Source: Burkholderia sp. D-99 (GTDB taxonomy: Bacteria > Pseudomonadota > Gammaproteobacteria > Burkholderiales > Burkholderiaceae). Taken from it: 64,000 bases of DNA. Made by a program: the position numbers and the translations under genes. Within the stretch, counting starts at the first letter, position 1. Every line of letters begins with the position of its first letter. Location: the NCBI RefSeq assembly GCF_011605345.1, contig NZ_JAAOXM010000004.1, positions 62,001-126,000 on the forward strand, given 5' to 3'. Positions 26,718-36,395 of this stretch are shown here, one piece after another. The notes beneath the pieces were generated by a model. The model saw nothing but the letters and a program-made list of their open reading frames with translations. It ran no database searches and was not told where the DNA came from.

Positions 26718-27575
26718 GGGATAGGGGCGAGTTAGTCAGCGATGAGATACGGCCGCCATGTATGTTTCGAAAAATGCAACACTGCGCTTGTGCGGTACTG
26801 ATATTCGTCGCTGAGTGTCTGTGTAAGCACACCAATTCCGCGAAAACATCTTTCTATTAAGTTATCATAAAATCTTAGGATATCCACAAGTTTTGTGTAT
26901 ACGGACTTTGGGTCGCACTGGCGATAGCAAATGCAGCATAGGACGTTGATTTATAACGTTGTATGGGCTGCAATGCGCCGGTTCGATCATGGCGGCGATA
27001 AGTAGTGACCTTCGAGCTGCGGAAAACTCGGCTCTCGATGATTAGAGCGTACACGTGGCAGATATCGCGCGAGTGTAGAAATATGACTCAATCGAACTGG
27101 AGTTCAACAGGAAAACCAGAGTGTGCGAGAGATTCCGGATTCATGCATGGACAGCTGGCACTAGCGTGCGCGCCGATGGCGCATCTAGGCCTAATTGTTC
27201 ATGGGAGCACGGCCCACACGAGCGCCCACCTAATCTGTTCCAATGCCGGGAGAGAACAATCAGCATAGACGTTATGCAAAATCCGTCATTCCTTCGCAGC
27301 GGCGCGCTCCGAATGAACACCGTACCACGTCTTGTCAACGAGCTGCGATACGATTGGTTTCGAGCGATGTTTGGAAACGCGCCGGGCCACGCGTGGTCAG
27401 CGTCGACCTCAAGCCTTGTCGTACGTTTTGCATATCTCGCTAACAGGTCGGCGTACGTGTGCCCAGTTGGCTCGTTCGTCCCGAGAACGAAGGTCGACGC
27501 GTCCGCGCTACGACTGCACCTCACACGGCACTTCAGTATGCTACATGGCAGCAATGATCCGAAGCGGGTGCAGCC
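26718..27575. other. AT-richer spacer between the ValRS gene and the MFS exporter
   Basis: About 860 bases with no recognised gene. The left part (to ~26900) is AT-rich and should carry the promoter of the leftward ValRS operon. The right part has overlapping open frames on both strands (for example 27121-27579 on plus), none resembling a known family. In many genomes this MFS type is preceded by a MarR regulator; none is visible here. Confidence 0.5.
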
Positions 27576-28802
27576 TTGAGCGCGCCGGCGGCAGGTGCGT
27601 TTCGCGCGCTTTACGGCTTCAACTATCGTGTGTGGGCGATCGGTTCGCTGGTGTCGAACATCGGCACATGGATTCAGCAGATTGCGCAGGACTGGCTAGT
27701 TCTGACGCAGCTCACCCATCACGACGCATCAGCCGTCGGCACGGTGATGGCACTGCAGTACGGACCACAGCTCCTGCTGTTGCCATGGACCGGCTACTCC
27801 GCCGATCGCTTCGATCAACGCAAGCTGCTGATGGTAACTCAAACGTTGATGGGCGCTACGGCACTGGTGCTCGGCACATTGACTGTGATTGGCGTCGTGC
27901 AGCTCTGGCATGTGTACCTGTTCGCATTCCTCTTCGGCTGCGTATCGACATTCGATGGACCGGTACGGCAGACCTTTGTAGCAGAGCTAGTCGGTGACCG
28001 CGAACTCGCAAATGCGGTCGCGCTCAATTCGGCGTCGTTTAATGCGGCGCGGATGATTGGCCCTGCAGCTGCGGGGCTTGTGATCGCATCGGTCGGCCCT
28101 GGTTGGGCGTTCCTCGCCAATGGGCTCAGCTTCATCGCGGTACTGGTGTCGTTGATAATGCTACGAACCAACGATCTGCGGGCAAACACACGCGCGAATC
28201 GCTCTACGGGCGGCATGCTCAACGGGGTTCGCTACGTGTCGCATCGAGCTGATCTGATGGCGATGTTTCTGATGTTGTTCCTGATTGGCACCTTCGGCCT
28301 CAATTTCCAGTTGTTCATTTCGACGATGGCAGTCAGCGTATTCCATGTTGACGCTCGCGGCTTCGGAATGCTGTCATCGATGCTGGCGATCGGCACGATT
28401 TCCGGCGCCCTACTCGCTGCGCGACGCGAACAGCCCCACTTCCGGCATCTATGGATCGGCGCCGCGCTTCTCGGGCTCGGCTGGACGCTTGCCGCGCTGG
28501 CGCCGAGCTTCTGGCTTTTCGGTGCTGCACTCGTGCTTACCGGGATCGCCGCGATCACCTTCATGAACTCCACCAACACCCTCATGCAACTGTCATCCAA
28601 GCCGGAGATGCGGGGCCGCGTGATGGCGCTGCGCCTCGCGGTCGCGAGCGGCGGCATACCGTTCGGTGCGCCGATCGTAGGCTGGACCGCAAACCATCTT
28701 GGACCGCGCTGGGCGCTCGTTGTCGGTGCGGCATCATGTTTTGCCGCGGCGGCGGTCGCTTTGTATTATGTTAAATTATCGTCAAAATGGGGTCGGTGTT
28801 AG
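27576..28802 (+). CDS. MFS efflux transporter (EntS-like, MFS_3 type)
   Basis: A 408-residue protein with about 12 hydrophobic segments. It starts with NYRVWAIGSLVSNIGTWIQQ and has the antiporter-like first-helix pattern W.Q..AQDWLVL. SADRFDQRK is the cytoplasmic loop 2-3 motif and PEMRGRVMAL the later loop. It resembles drug/siderophore exporters of the EntS group. Translation apparently starts at TTG 27576. It is codirectional with neither cluster operon boundary but sits just beyond the ValRS operon, so export of the cluster product is plausible. The last residues (KLSSKWGRC) look atypical and may be a replaced C-terminus. Confidence 0.88.
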   Translation: MSAPAAGAFRALYGFNYRVWAIGSLVSNIGTWIQQIAQDWLVLTQLTHHDASAVGTVMALQYGPQLLLLPWTGYSADRFDQRKLLMVTQTLMGATALVLGTLTVIGVVQLWHVYLFAFLFGCVSTFDGPVRQTFVAELVGDRELANAVALNSASFNAARMIGPAAAGLVIASVGPGWAFLANGLSFIAVLVSLIMLRTNDLRANTRANRSTGGMLNGVRYVSHRADLMAMFLMLFLIGTFGLNFQLFISTMAVSVFHVDARGFGMLSSMLAIGTISGALLAARREQPHFRHLWIGAALLGLGWTLAALAPSFWLFGAALVLTGIAAITFMNSTNTLMQLSSKPEMRGRVMALRLAVASGGIPFGAPIVGWTANHLGPRWALVVGAASCFAAAAVALYYVKLSSKWGRC

Positions 28803-28921
28803 AATTGCCGCTTCACACCGGCCTCACTTGTCGGTTGCCGGTTCCGCCGAGATAATTTCCCATCCGGCGCCAACTGGTGCCTGCCAACGGAACACATGAC
28901 CAAAGAGCTGGGCCCGCCCGT

Positions 28922-29275
28922 GTGAGCTGATGATTATCGTCACTGGGTCGCCGAGCTCAAGCAGCGCGTCGAGCGTGCGCGACAGGGTGCCATGACCAGC
29001 GCGAATCGCGAGGTGGTCTCGCTGTACTGGCAGATTGGCCGCGACATTCTCGACCGGCAGCAAAAACAAGACTGGGGTGCCGGCGTCGTCGATCAACTCC
29101 ACGGGGGATCTCAAGGCAGCGTTTCCTGACATGCGCGGGTTTTCTCCGCGCAACCTCAAGTGCATGCGCGCCCTTGCCCAAGCTTTTCTGCAGCCCGAAT
29201 TTGTGCAACAGCCCGTTCACAATTACCTTGGTCGCACGTCGTGACACTGCTTGACAAGCTTGACGACGCCCCTCA
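28922..29275 (+). pseudogene. YhcG/DUF1016 nuclease, frameshifted N-terminal relic
   Basis: Reading through frameshifts, the DNA encodes the DUF1016 N-terminal domain: DDYRHWVAELKQRVERARQG, VVSLYWQIGRDILDRQQK, DWGAGVVDQL, then in another frame DLKAAFPDMRGFSPRNLK and FVQQPV. The nuclease (PDDEXK) half is missing. YhcG proteins are DNA-repair/defence-associated nucleases frequent in mobile regions. At least two frame breaks make it non-functional. Confidence 0.75.
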
Positions 29276-29296
29276 GCGGCATTGCCTTATATCGTG

Positions 29297-29354
29297 GCGG
29301 CGCGAGTAACCATCAACTGCCCAGAAGATCTGGCGCATCGAGCCTTGAGCCCGA
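29297..29354 (+). mobile_element. Short ISNCY-transposase relic
   Basis: The sequence GCGAGTAACCATCAACTGCC followed by a LRALS-coding stretch parallels 42550-42600 (GCGAGCAACCATCAGTTACC), which encodes the SNHQLPEDLALRAL part of an ISNCY-type transposase. A one-base insertion breaks the frame. Only about 58 bp survive. Confidence 0.5.
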
Positions 29355-29489
29355 TAGCGGGATATACATCAGGACTTCTGACTGAAAGCCCCGGACGCCC
29401 TGCAACCCATTCGTGGCTTTTACTTGTCGGAACCCATCGCCGGGCGTATGGTTTATTCGTCTTCCGACCTTTTTCCGAGAGATATCAAA

Positions 29490-30860
29490 ATGGCTGCCAT
29501 GCAATCCGCGGCCACGCCCCTCTCCGACGAGGAAGCCCGGCGCCAGTTGCGCCGCGCCGTCATCGCCAGCACGATTGGCACCACGATCGAATGGTATGAC
29601 TTTTTCCTCTACAGCACGGTCACCGGCCTGGTCTTCGCAAAGCTGTATTTCCCACAGTCCCACCCGCTCGTCGGCACGCTGCAGGCGTTCCTGATCTATG
29701 CCGTCGGCTTTGTCGCGCGGCCGGTCGGCGCGGCGATCTTCGGCCACTACGGCGACCGCATCGGACGCAAGGCCACGCTGATCGTGACCCTGTTGCTGAT
29801 GGGGCTCGCCACGTTCGCCGTGGCCTTCGTTCCGACCTATGCAGCGATCGGCATCTGGGGCGCCGTTTTCCTCACGGTGCTGCGATTCATCCAGGGCGTC
29901 GGCGTCGGCGGTGAATGGGGCGGCTCGGTCCTGATGTCGATGGAGTGGGCGCGCACCAATGCGCATCGCGGCTTCATCGCGTCGTGGCCGCAGTTCGGCG
30001 TGCCGGCGGGATTGTTCCTCGCCAACCTCGCCGTGCTGGCCATGAGCTGGTTTTCCGGCAGCAGTTTCCTCGTGTGGGGATGGCGCGTGCCGTTTTTCCT
30101 CAGCATCGTGCTGGTCGCGATCGGGCTCTATATCCGCCTGAACATTCTCGAGACGCCGATCTTCGCGAAGCTGCTGGCCGAGCGCCGGATCGAGAAAACG
30201 CCGATGCTCGAAGTGCTACGCAAGCAGCCGAGGGATATCGTGCTGTCGGCGTTCGCGCGGATGGCCGAACAAGCGCCCTTCTATATCTATACGGCGTTCG
30301 TGTTCACTTACGGGATCACGGCGCTGGGCGTGTCGCGCGAACTGCTGCTGACGGCGGTGCTGGTGGCGTCCGTGGTCGAGTTCTTCACCATTCCGCTGTT
30401 CGGGCACGTGTCGGATCTGATCGGGCGGCGGCGGATGTACATGATCGGTGCGGCTGCCGTCGGTGTGTTCGGATTCCTCTACTTCGCGATGGTCGACAGC
30501 CGGAATCCGGTATGGATCTTCGCGGCCATCGTGCTGTCGCTGGTCCCGCATTCGATGATGTATGGGCCGCAGGCTGCATTGATTGCCGAGTCGTTTACCG
30601 GGCGGTTGCGATACAGCGGTGCGTCAATGGGTTATCAGCTCGCTTCGGTCATTGCGGGTGGCCCGGCACCGCTGATCGCGACCGCACTGTTTGCCTACTA
30701 CCATTCGGGGTATGCGATCGCGGTGTACGTGCTGGTGTGTGCGGTGCTGAGCGTGGTCGCCGCATCGAAGCTCGGGGACTACACGAACAAGGATATTTCG
30801 CGGGAATACGACGACGCGCGAGGGCTGCAGGATCATGGGCACGCGCCGCCGCTGACCTGA
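29490..30860 (+). CDS. MHS-family MFS metabolite:H+ symporter
   Basis: A 456-residue member of the metabolite:H+ symporter group (ProP, ShiA, KgtP relatives). IASTIGTTIEWYDFFLY near the N-terminus, GHYGDRIGRKATL in the loop 2-3 and RFIQGVGVGGEWGGSVLM are hallmark motifs. HVSDLIGRRRMYMIG is the second-half loop. Twelve membrane helices fit the hydrophobicity. Substrates are small carboxylates, betaines or shikimate; which one is unknown. The ORF extends back to 29424; the ATG at 29490, after GAGAGAT, is a more usual start. It lies just outside the decayed right border of the island. Confidence 0.88.
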   Translation: MAAMQSAATPLSDEEARRQLRRAVIASTIGTTIEWYDFFLYSTVTGLVFAKLYFPQSHPLVGTLQAFLIYAVGFVARPVGAAIFGHYGDRIGRKATLIVTLLLMGLATFAVAFVPTYAAIGIWGAVFLTVLRFIQGVGVGGEWGGSVLMSMEWARTNAHRGFIASWPQFGVPAGLFLANLAVLAMSWFSGSSFLVWGWRVPFFLSIVLVAIGLYIRLNILETPIFAKLLAERRIEKTPMLEVLRKQPRDIVLSAFARMAEQAPFYIYTAFVFTYGITALGVSRELLLTAVLVASVVEFFTIPLFGHVSDLIGRRRMYMIGAAAVGVFGFLYFAMVDSRNPVWIFAAIVLSLVPHSMMYGPQAALIAESFTGRLRYSGASMGYQLASVIAGGPAPLIATALFAYYHSGYAIAVYVLVCAVLSVVAASKLGDYTNKDISREYDDARGLQDHGHAPPLT

Positions 30861-31017
30861 CGGATTGGCCGGCTCGTTCGATGTATAAGGTGACGAAGCG
30901 GCTGCCGGCCCGCCTTCCGCAACCGGTCCCGATTCAGGACAACGTGTGCGCCCGCAACACCACGGCAGCGGCTTGATGACGGGCATCCACGCCCACGCCC
31001 GCTCAACCGCGCGTCAC

Positions 31018-33783
31018 TCATTGCTTGTGATCCGCGTGAACGGCGCCCAGCGCTTCTAGCAACGGTCGGAGCGCATCGAGTTCCGCGCCGAAGCCGGCCC
31101 AATCCCCCGCCTTCAGCCGCTCGATCGCGCGATCATAGTGGGCCAGCGCTTCGCGGGCGCGCGCATCCGCTGCGGCACCGGCCGGCGCCGCAGCCGGCGT
31201 CGTTCCCGGCCCCGTCTCCTTGAAGAGCGCTGCGAGCGCCTCGCTCAGGTTCTCCTCCATCACGACGCGATCGCCATAAGCCGCGATCACCCGTTTCAGC
31301 TCGGGCAATTGGCCCGATGCCGCGCGCAGATAAAGCGGCGACACGTAGAGAATCGAGTGCTCGATCGGAACGACCACGAGATGTCCGCGGATGACGCGTG
31401 AGCCCATCTGGTTCCACAGCGAGATCTGCTGCGAGATTTCGGTGCTCTGCTGGATGCGCGCCTCGATCTGGTACGGCCCGTAGATCAGCTTTTCCTTGGG
31501 GAACGCGTAGACGATCAGCTTGCCGTACCCGGGCGGATCGCAACGCGCGGCCAGCCACGCGATCATGTTCTCGCGCTGGCTCGGCACCATCGGCAGCATG
31601 AGCACGAAGCCGGCCTGCGCATCGCCGGGCAGCCGCATGATCGTGTAGTACGGCGCCATCTGCGTGTTCGCGGCGTCGCCCCCGTCGATATCGCCCGGCG
31701 CGCGAGGAAACTGCCAGAGGTCCTCGCGGTTGTAGAACACTTCCGGTGCATCCATGTGATACGCGCGGTAGAGGTTCGCCTGGATCAGGAACAGATCCTC
31801 GGGGTAGCGGATGTGCTGTTGAAGATCCTGCGGCATCGCGTCGAGCGGCTTGAACATGCCGGGGAAGATGCGCGCGTAAGTCCGCACCAGCGGATCGGAA
31901 GGATCGCTGACGTAGAAGTCGACCGTGCCGTTGTACGCGTCGACCACCACCTTGACCGCGTTGCGGATGTAGTTGGCGCCATCGCCGACGCCGGGCGGCG
32001 CATACGGAAACCAGTGGCTGGTCGTATAGGCGTCCTGCATCCAGAACAGGCGTCCGTTGCTTGCCACGACATAGGGGTCGTGGTCGAGCGCGAGAAACGG
32101 TGCGATCGTGCGTATCCGGTCCCGGATGTTGCGATGAAAGAGGATCCTGCTCTCGTTCGTGATGTAGTGCGTCAGCAGGATGTTGGGATCGCCGAACTGC
32201 CACGCGAACAGGCTGCGCCGCACCGCGCCGCCGATCGCGACACCATCGCGCCCGCTGTAGGACGTGTAGACGTTGCTGTCGCCCTTCGGGTAGTCGAATT
32301 CGGGCACACTGCCCTTCACGATCACATAGCCCTGCCCGCCTTCACCGAAGTAGATGCGCGGTTCGTGGATCGCCGGTCCGCCATCGGCGACGGGCGGGAT
32401 GTCGCGCAGATAGAGCGACGGCAAGCCTTCCGTGGATTTCTCCGTGACCGGCGACATCACGATGCCGTTGCCGTGGGTGAACAGCAGATGCAGGTTCACC
32501 CAGGTTCGGGCGTTCTCCGGCAGCATCGTCTGATCCAGATCGCGCGCCGACAGCATGACCTGCCGGTAGCCGGAGTCGAGATGGTAGCGATCGATATCCA
32601 CGGAAAGGAACTTGTAGTAAGTCCTGATCTCCTGCAATTGCGCATAGGTATCCATCAGCGGCTGCACATCCCACAGGCGGATATTGTCGACGGTCGCGCG
32701 ATTGGCCTGCAGCGACGCAAGATTCAGGCCCTGCTCGGCCGTGAACGGTTTGACCTCGATCTGCGCGAGACCGTAAGCCTGCCGCGTCAACGCGATGTTG
32801 TGCTGGATATAGGGCGTCTCGAGCTGCAGCTCGCTCGGCTTGACGTAGAAGCGCTGGAACAGCGCGGGATAGACGATACCGAGCGCAAACGAAGTGCCGA
32901 ACACGAGCAGCACCGCAGCGGCCGGCAACCGATAGCCGGGCCGGCGCATGTTGACCAGCATCGCAACGGCCGACGCAGTGGCGAGGCCGACGAGCAGCCA
33001 CAGCACCGGCAGCATCACGTGGACATCCGTATAACCCGCGCCGACCACGACACCGTTGTTGTCGTAGAGCAGCAGAAAGCGTTCGAGCCACCAGGAACAG
33101 GCTTTCAGCAGGAAGAAGAGCGCCAGTAGCGCCGACCCGTGAATCGCGGCGGCCGACGAAAGCCCCTTCGGCGGGCGGAGCATGATGTCGCCGCGCAACC
33201 AGTAGACGCTGACTGCGACGATCGCGCTGCAGACGACCCCTTGCAGCAGCAGGTTCTTCAGCACGATCCAGGCGGGTAACGCGAACAGGTAGAAACCGAT
33301 GTCCTTGCCGAAGATCGGATCGTGCGCGCCGAACGGCACCCGATATAGAAAACGAAGCACGACATCCCAGCTGGACATCGCACCGGCGGCGATCGCCAGC
33401 CCGAGAATGACGGCACCCGCGGCGATGACCGCCCGCCAGGGAATGCGCGACGCGACCTCCCCTGCCAGCGCCCGCAAGACATCCTCCGCACGCGTCGACG
33501 AAGTGTCCGCGACCTGCCAGACATCAACGGGCCTGGCATAACGATGCGCGAGCCACCCCGACGCGCCGATCGCGGACGCCGAGACGGCGAACACCGCAAC
33601 GAACAGCAGTACCCTCGCGGACAGGATCGTCCAGAAGACGCCGGCATAGCCGATCGACGAGAACCAAAGCCAGTCGACCAGGAGGCCGGTGATGCGCCCG
33701 ACGACGATCAGGCAGGCGATGACGATCGCAGCCGCGATCCCGTAGCGTCTCAGGCGTGGGACGGACGTTGCTTGCGAGCGCAT
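31018..33783 (-). CDS. UPF0182 family large membrane protein
   Basis: A 921-residue protein matching the UPF0182 family. Seven or so membrane helices occupy the first ~300 residues (LRRYGIAAAIVIACLIVVGR, WLWFSSIGYAGVFW, and others). A large extracytoplasmic domain follows with the family-typical YIQHNIALTRQAYGL, YTSYSGRDGVAIGG and an Ala/Pro-rich stretch before the C-terminus. AAGGAGCC precedes ATG 33783. The family is widespread but has no established function. Confidence 0.92.
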   Translation of the reverse strand: MRSQATSVPRLRRYGIAAAIVIACLIVVGRITGLLVDWLWFSSIGYAGVFWTILSARVLLFVAVFAVSASAIGASGWLAHRYARPVDVWQVADTSSTRAEDVLRALAGEVASRIPWRAVIAAGAVILGLAIAAGAMSSWDVVLRFLYRVPFGAHDPIFGKDIGFYLFALPAWIVLKNLLLQGVVCSAIVAVSVYWLRGDIMLRPPKGLSSAAAIHGSALLALFFLLKACSWWLERFLLLYDNNGVVVGAGYTDVHVMLPVLWLLVGLATASAVAMLVNMRRPGYRLPAAAVLLVFGTSFALGIVYPALFQRFYVKPSELQLETPYIQHNIALTRQAYGLAQIEVKPFTAEQGLNLASLQANRATVDNIRLWDVQPLMDTYAQLQEIRTYYKFLSVDIDRYHLDSGYRQVMLSARDLDQTMLPENARTWVNLHLLFTHGNGIVMSPVTEKSTEGLPSLYLRDIPPVADGGPAIHEPRIYFGEGGQGYVIVKGSVPEFDYPKGDSNVYTSYSGRDGVAIGGAVRRSLFAWQFGDPNILLTHYITNESRILFHRNIRDRIRTIAPFLALDHDPYVVASNGRLFWMQDAYTTSHWFPYAPPGVGDGANYIRNAVKVVVDAYNGTVDFYVSDPSDPLVRTYARIFPGMFKPLDAMPQDLQQHIRYPEDLFLIQANLYRAYHMDAPEVFYNREDLWQFPRAPGDIDGGDAANTQMAPYYTIMRLPGDAQAGFVLMLPMVPSQRENMIAWLAARCDPPGYGKLIVYAFPKEKLIYGPYQIEARIQQSTEISQQISLWNQMGSRVIRGHLVVVPIEHSILYVSPLYLRAASGQLPELKRVIAAYGDRVVMEENLSEALAALFKETGPGTTPAAAPAGAAADARAREALAHYDRAIERLKAGDWAGFGAELDALRPLLEALGAVHADHKQ

Positions 33784-34105
33784 CGAGGCTCCTTTGCCGG
33801 GCCGTCATGCGTGGCCGGCTGCGGCCGGACCGGGGTATGCCGTCGATCCGTCAGTGAGAATCGCGGCCGGCCGCCTGTCTGAATGCTACGCCCGTTGCCG
33901 ACACGTCGCCATCGGGCGGCATGCGCGACGTCACTTGGGCGATCGAACGCGGTGCACTGCATCGCAGCAAATTCGATCACTCCCTCCGCGGAACGCCGTG
34001 TGAAGCCAGGGGAGCGCACGGCCAAGGGGCGTTTGCACGCCATCCGGGTAACGCTCGCAATGCGTGCTCGGGCGGCTTGCCGCGCCGGAACGGACGGAAG
34101 GCGAA
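33784..34105. other. Intergenic region upstream of UPF0182
   Basis: About 320 bases of normal GC without a supportable gene. It should hold the UPF0182 promoter on the minus strand. Overlapping open frames here show no recognisable similarity. Confidence 0.45.
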
Positions 34106-34330
34106 ATGGACGATCCCCATGATCTTCAGGGCTTTGTCGACGCACAGGATGCGGGGTATGCCCGGGTGTGCGACGAGCGAAGGCACGGACACAAGCGAAG
34201 GCACTGGATGTGGCTCGTGTTTCCGCAGATATCGTCGTTCTATAAAAACCGCCGCTTGCCTTTCATTCATCAGGGGCGCACCCACTGCCGACGCTTTCCG
34301 AAATATCGGCGCGTAGTGCATTTGTTTTAG
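34106..34330 (+). pseudogene. Truncated DUF1810 protein
   Basis: From ATG 34106 the frame reads DDPHDLQGFVDAQDAGYARV then RHWMWLVFPQIS, the N-terminal ~42 residues of DUF1810 proteins (DPF.L.RFV.AQ...Y..., HWMWFVFPQ). The next part of the family (GLG.S..A...) is absent and replaced by unrelated sequence ending near 34330. The full protein is about 140 residues, so this is a broken copy. Confidence 0.7.
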
Positions 34331-34508
34331 TGGTCGATGCAATTGTCGAGCGGTGCAAAATATTCGCGAAACTCCGTGTTAAAGCGTAGCGAGCGGTGCT
34401 TGAAGCAAGCATGCATCTGCTATCCGTCCGATGTTGTTTTTTTATGACAGGGAACGCGGGTTCCCGGATAGGTATATCGAGTCGGTCGATTATTCGAGGT
34501 TTCGTGTT

Positions 34509-34739
34509 CTATTGATGCGATTGATTCGAAAATTCATTTGCAAATCGATGACGACTCCCCTCCCGTCGGGCAGTTCGCCGGGGCAGGATGTTGTCCTGTT
34601 CGAGTTCCCGCTTCACACGATCGACTGCAGCTTGTGTTGCGGCGCGGCGCTTGGCATTCGACATGGAGATAGTTCGTGCGATCGCGATGACGAATGCAAT
34701 CGTGGGGGCTTGGCCTGTAGCGGCAAAGCTGTAATCCAT
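34509..34739 (-). CDS. Small basic hypothetical protein
   Basis: A 76-residue ORF beginning at ATG 34739 with CAGGAACTGGCC upstream. The N-terminal third is hydrophobic (TIAFVIAIARTI) and the rest is a basic helix (NAKRRAATQAAVDRVKRELE). I do not recognise it. It lies in a gene-poor, lower-GC patch, so it may be a fragment or spurious. Confidence 0.35.
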   Translation of the reverse strand: MDYSFAATGQAPTIAFVIAIARTISMSNAKRRAATQAAVDRVKRELEQDNILPRRTARREGSRHRFANEFSNQSHQ

Positions 34740-34915
34740 GGCCAGTTCCTGATCACGATGGCGATCGATTATCCTATTCAGGACCCGTCACGCGCGTGAT
34801 CAACGATTGAAATGCGCGGAGCCCCCGTCGACAAACCCGCCGCGCTCGCTCGCCTGCCGCTGCGTGCTACTCTCGCAAACGGCACCGGCCAGGACAGTTC
34901 TGTGGTGCGCGACCA

Positions 34916-36382
34916 GTGAACATTGTGGATTCACGCATCATGTACTCGATCTTGCCCGCGTTTGTATCTGCGTTGTTTCTCGGGTTTGGCCTCTACGTGC
35001 TGGCCACCAAGGGCCTCACGCGGGTATCCGTCCCGTTCGCCTTGATGTGCGCGACGACTTTCGTCTGGCAGGGAACGTGGGCCTTCCTGTTCCAGACGAC
35101 CGACGCCGACGTCGCCGACGTGTTGGTCAAGGCCGGCTATCTGTTCATCCTTTTCCTGCCGACGACCTTCTATCATTTCATGACGGAGATCGTGTCGCGT
35201 CGGGACGAACAGCCGATCGTGTTCGCATCCTACGGCCTCTGCGTCCTGCTGGCTGTGCTGCTGGTCACGAGCAACGGGGTCGTCGATGGATTCCGCCTGC
35301 ATTTCTTCGGCCCGTATCCCAAGGCGGGCCCGCTGCATCCGTTGCACGTCGTGCAGACTGTGCTCCTGGTCGGCCGCAGCGGTTGGCTCCTGATCGAGGC
35401 TAGACGAAAGGCGCGAGCGCGAGACGTCCGGCAGCTGCTCACGCTATGTCTCGTCAGCCTGGGCCTCTACTCGCTCGCGGCCACCGACTATGCGGTGAAC
35501 TACGGCGTCGAGTTCTATCCGGTGGGGGTGCTGTTTATCGCGGTCAGTCTCGGGATTCTCGCGACGTCGATCGTCCGCTATGGCCTGATGGGCCCCTATC
35601 TCCTGGCCGCGACGGTCGCGCACGAAGTGGCCACGCCGCTGGCGGCGATCGGCCTGCACGCGGACGAGCTGCGCAACGTCCTGCCGGTGCTGCTGCGCGG
35701 GTATCGGTTGGCGGTGGAGCACCGGTTGTGTGCCGACGGCTTGTATCCTGGGCAACTGGAGCGGCTGCCGGCGCTCGCGTCGTCGATCCGGCGCCAGGTC
35801 GACACCACGAGTACCGTGGTCGAAATGTCCCTGGCATCCTTTACGCTGGACCGACTCGATCGCCACGGCTTCGCGGCCTATCCGGTACGGGCGTGTGTCG
35901 ACGCCGCGGTGGAGCGCTTTCCCTTCCGTCCGGGTGAGCGAGACCGCGTATCGGTCGACGCGATCGATCCGGACCTTCGGTTCTCCGGATCCGACTCGCT
36001 CGTGATCTTCGTCATCTTCAATCTGCTGAAAAACGCCCTGTACGCGATCCACGCGAACGGCCATGGGCAGATCGAGATCGACGCCTATCGCAGCGAAGGT
36101 TACTGCGTGTTGCGCTTCAGCGATACGGGCCCGGGCATCGCCCCCGATGTGCTCCCTCAGATCTTTGACGCCTTCTTCTCGACCAAATCGCACGGTCGCG
36201 GTGCCGGCATGGGCTTGAGCTTCTGTCGCCGCGTATGCGAAGCGCTCGGCGGCACCATCACGTGTGAATCCATCCCCGGGGTCCGGACTACGTTCACGAT
36301 CCGGCTGCCGGAGCCCGGTTCGCCGGCGGATCAGGCATTGCGCGATCCGCCGGCGCCCACCCGGCGCTATCGCATCGGGTAA
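34916..36382 (+). CDS. Membrane sensor histidine kinase
   Basis: A 488-residue kinase. Seven or so hydrophobic segments fill residues ~10-230. The phosphoacceptor box TVAHEVATPLAAIG gives His236, and the ATPase domain has the N-box FNLLKNALYAIHANG, G1 DTGPGIAPD and G2 GRGAGMGLSFC. The layout (multi-helix sensor, kinase core, no receiver) and the AHEVATPL form recall CqsS/LqsS-type quorum kinases (inference from architecture). Start is GTG 34916 or ATG 34940; neither has a strong ribosome site. The likely partner response regulator is at 37114, with a hotdog thioesterase gene between them on the other strand. Confidence 0.88.
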   Translation: MNIVDSRIMYSILPAFVSALFLGFGLYVLATKGLTRVSVPFALMCATTFVWQGTWAFLFQTTDADVADVLVKAGYLFILFLPTTFYHFMTEIVSRRDEQPIVFASYGLCVLLAVLLVTSNGVVDGFRLHFFGPYPKAGPLHPLHVVQTVLLVGRSGWLLIEARRKARARDVRQLLTLCLVSLGLYSLAATDYAVNYGVEFYPVGVLFIAVSLGILATSIVRYGLMGPYLLAATVAHEVATPLAAIGLHADELRNVLPVLLRGYRLAVEHRLCADGLYPGQLERLPALASSIRRQVDTTSTVVEMSLASFTLDRLDRHGFAAYPVRACVDAAVERFPFRPGERDRVSVDAIDPDLRFSGSDSLVIFVIFNLLKNALYAIHANGHGQIEIDAYRSEGYCVLRFSDTGPGIAPDVLPQIFDAFFSTKSHGRGAGMGLSFCRRVCEALGGTITCESIPGVRTTFTIRLPEPGSPADQALRDPPAPTRRYRIG

Positions 36383-36395
36383 GGCAGTCTCACAT

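Noticed and set aside
27121..27579. 152-residue frame before the MFS gene, considered as its MarR-type regulator
   Set aside because: No helix-turn-helix or MarR pattern could be found in it.
34431..34799. Plus-strand 122-residue frame
   Set aside because: Composition looks noncoding, and a slightly better small frame with a ribosome site lies on the minus strand.
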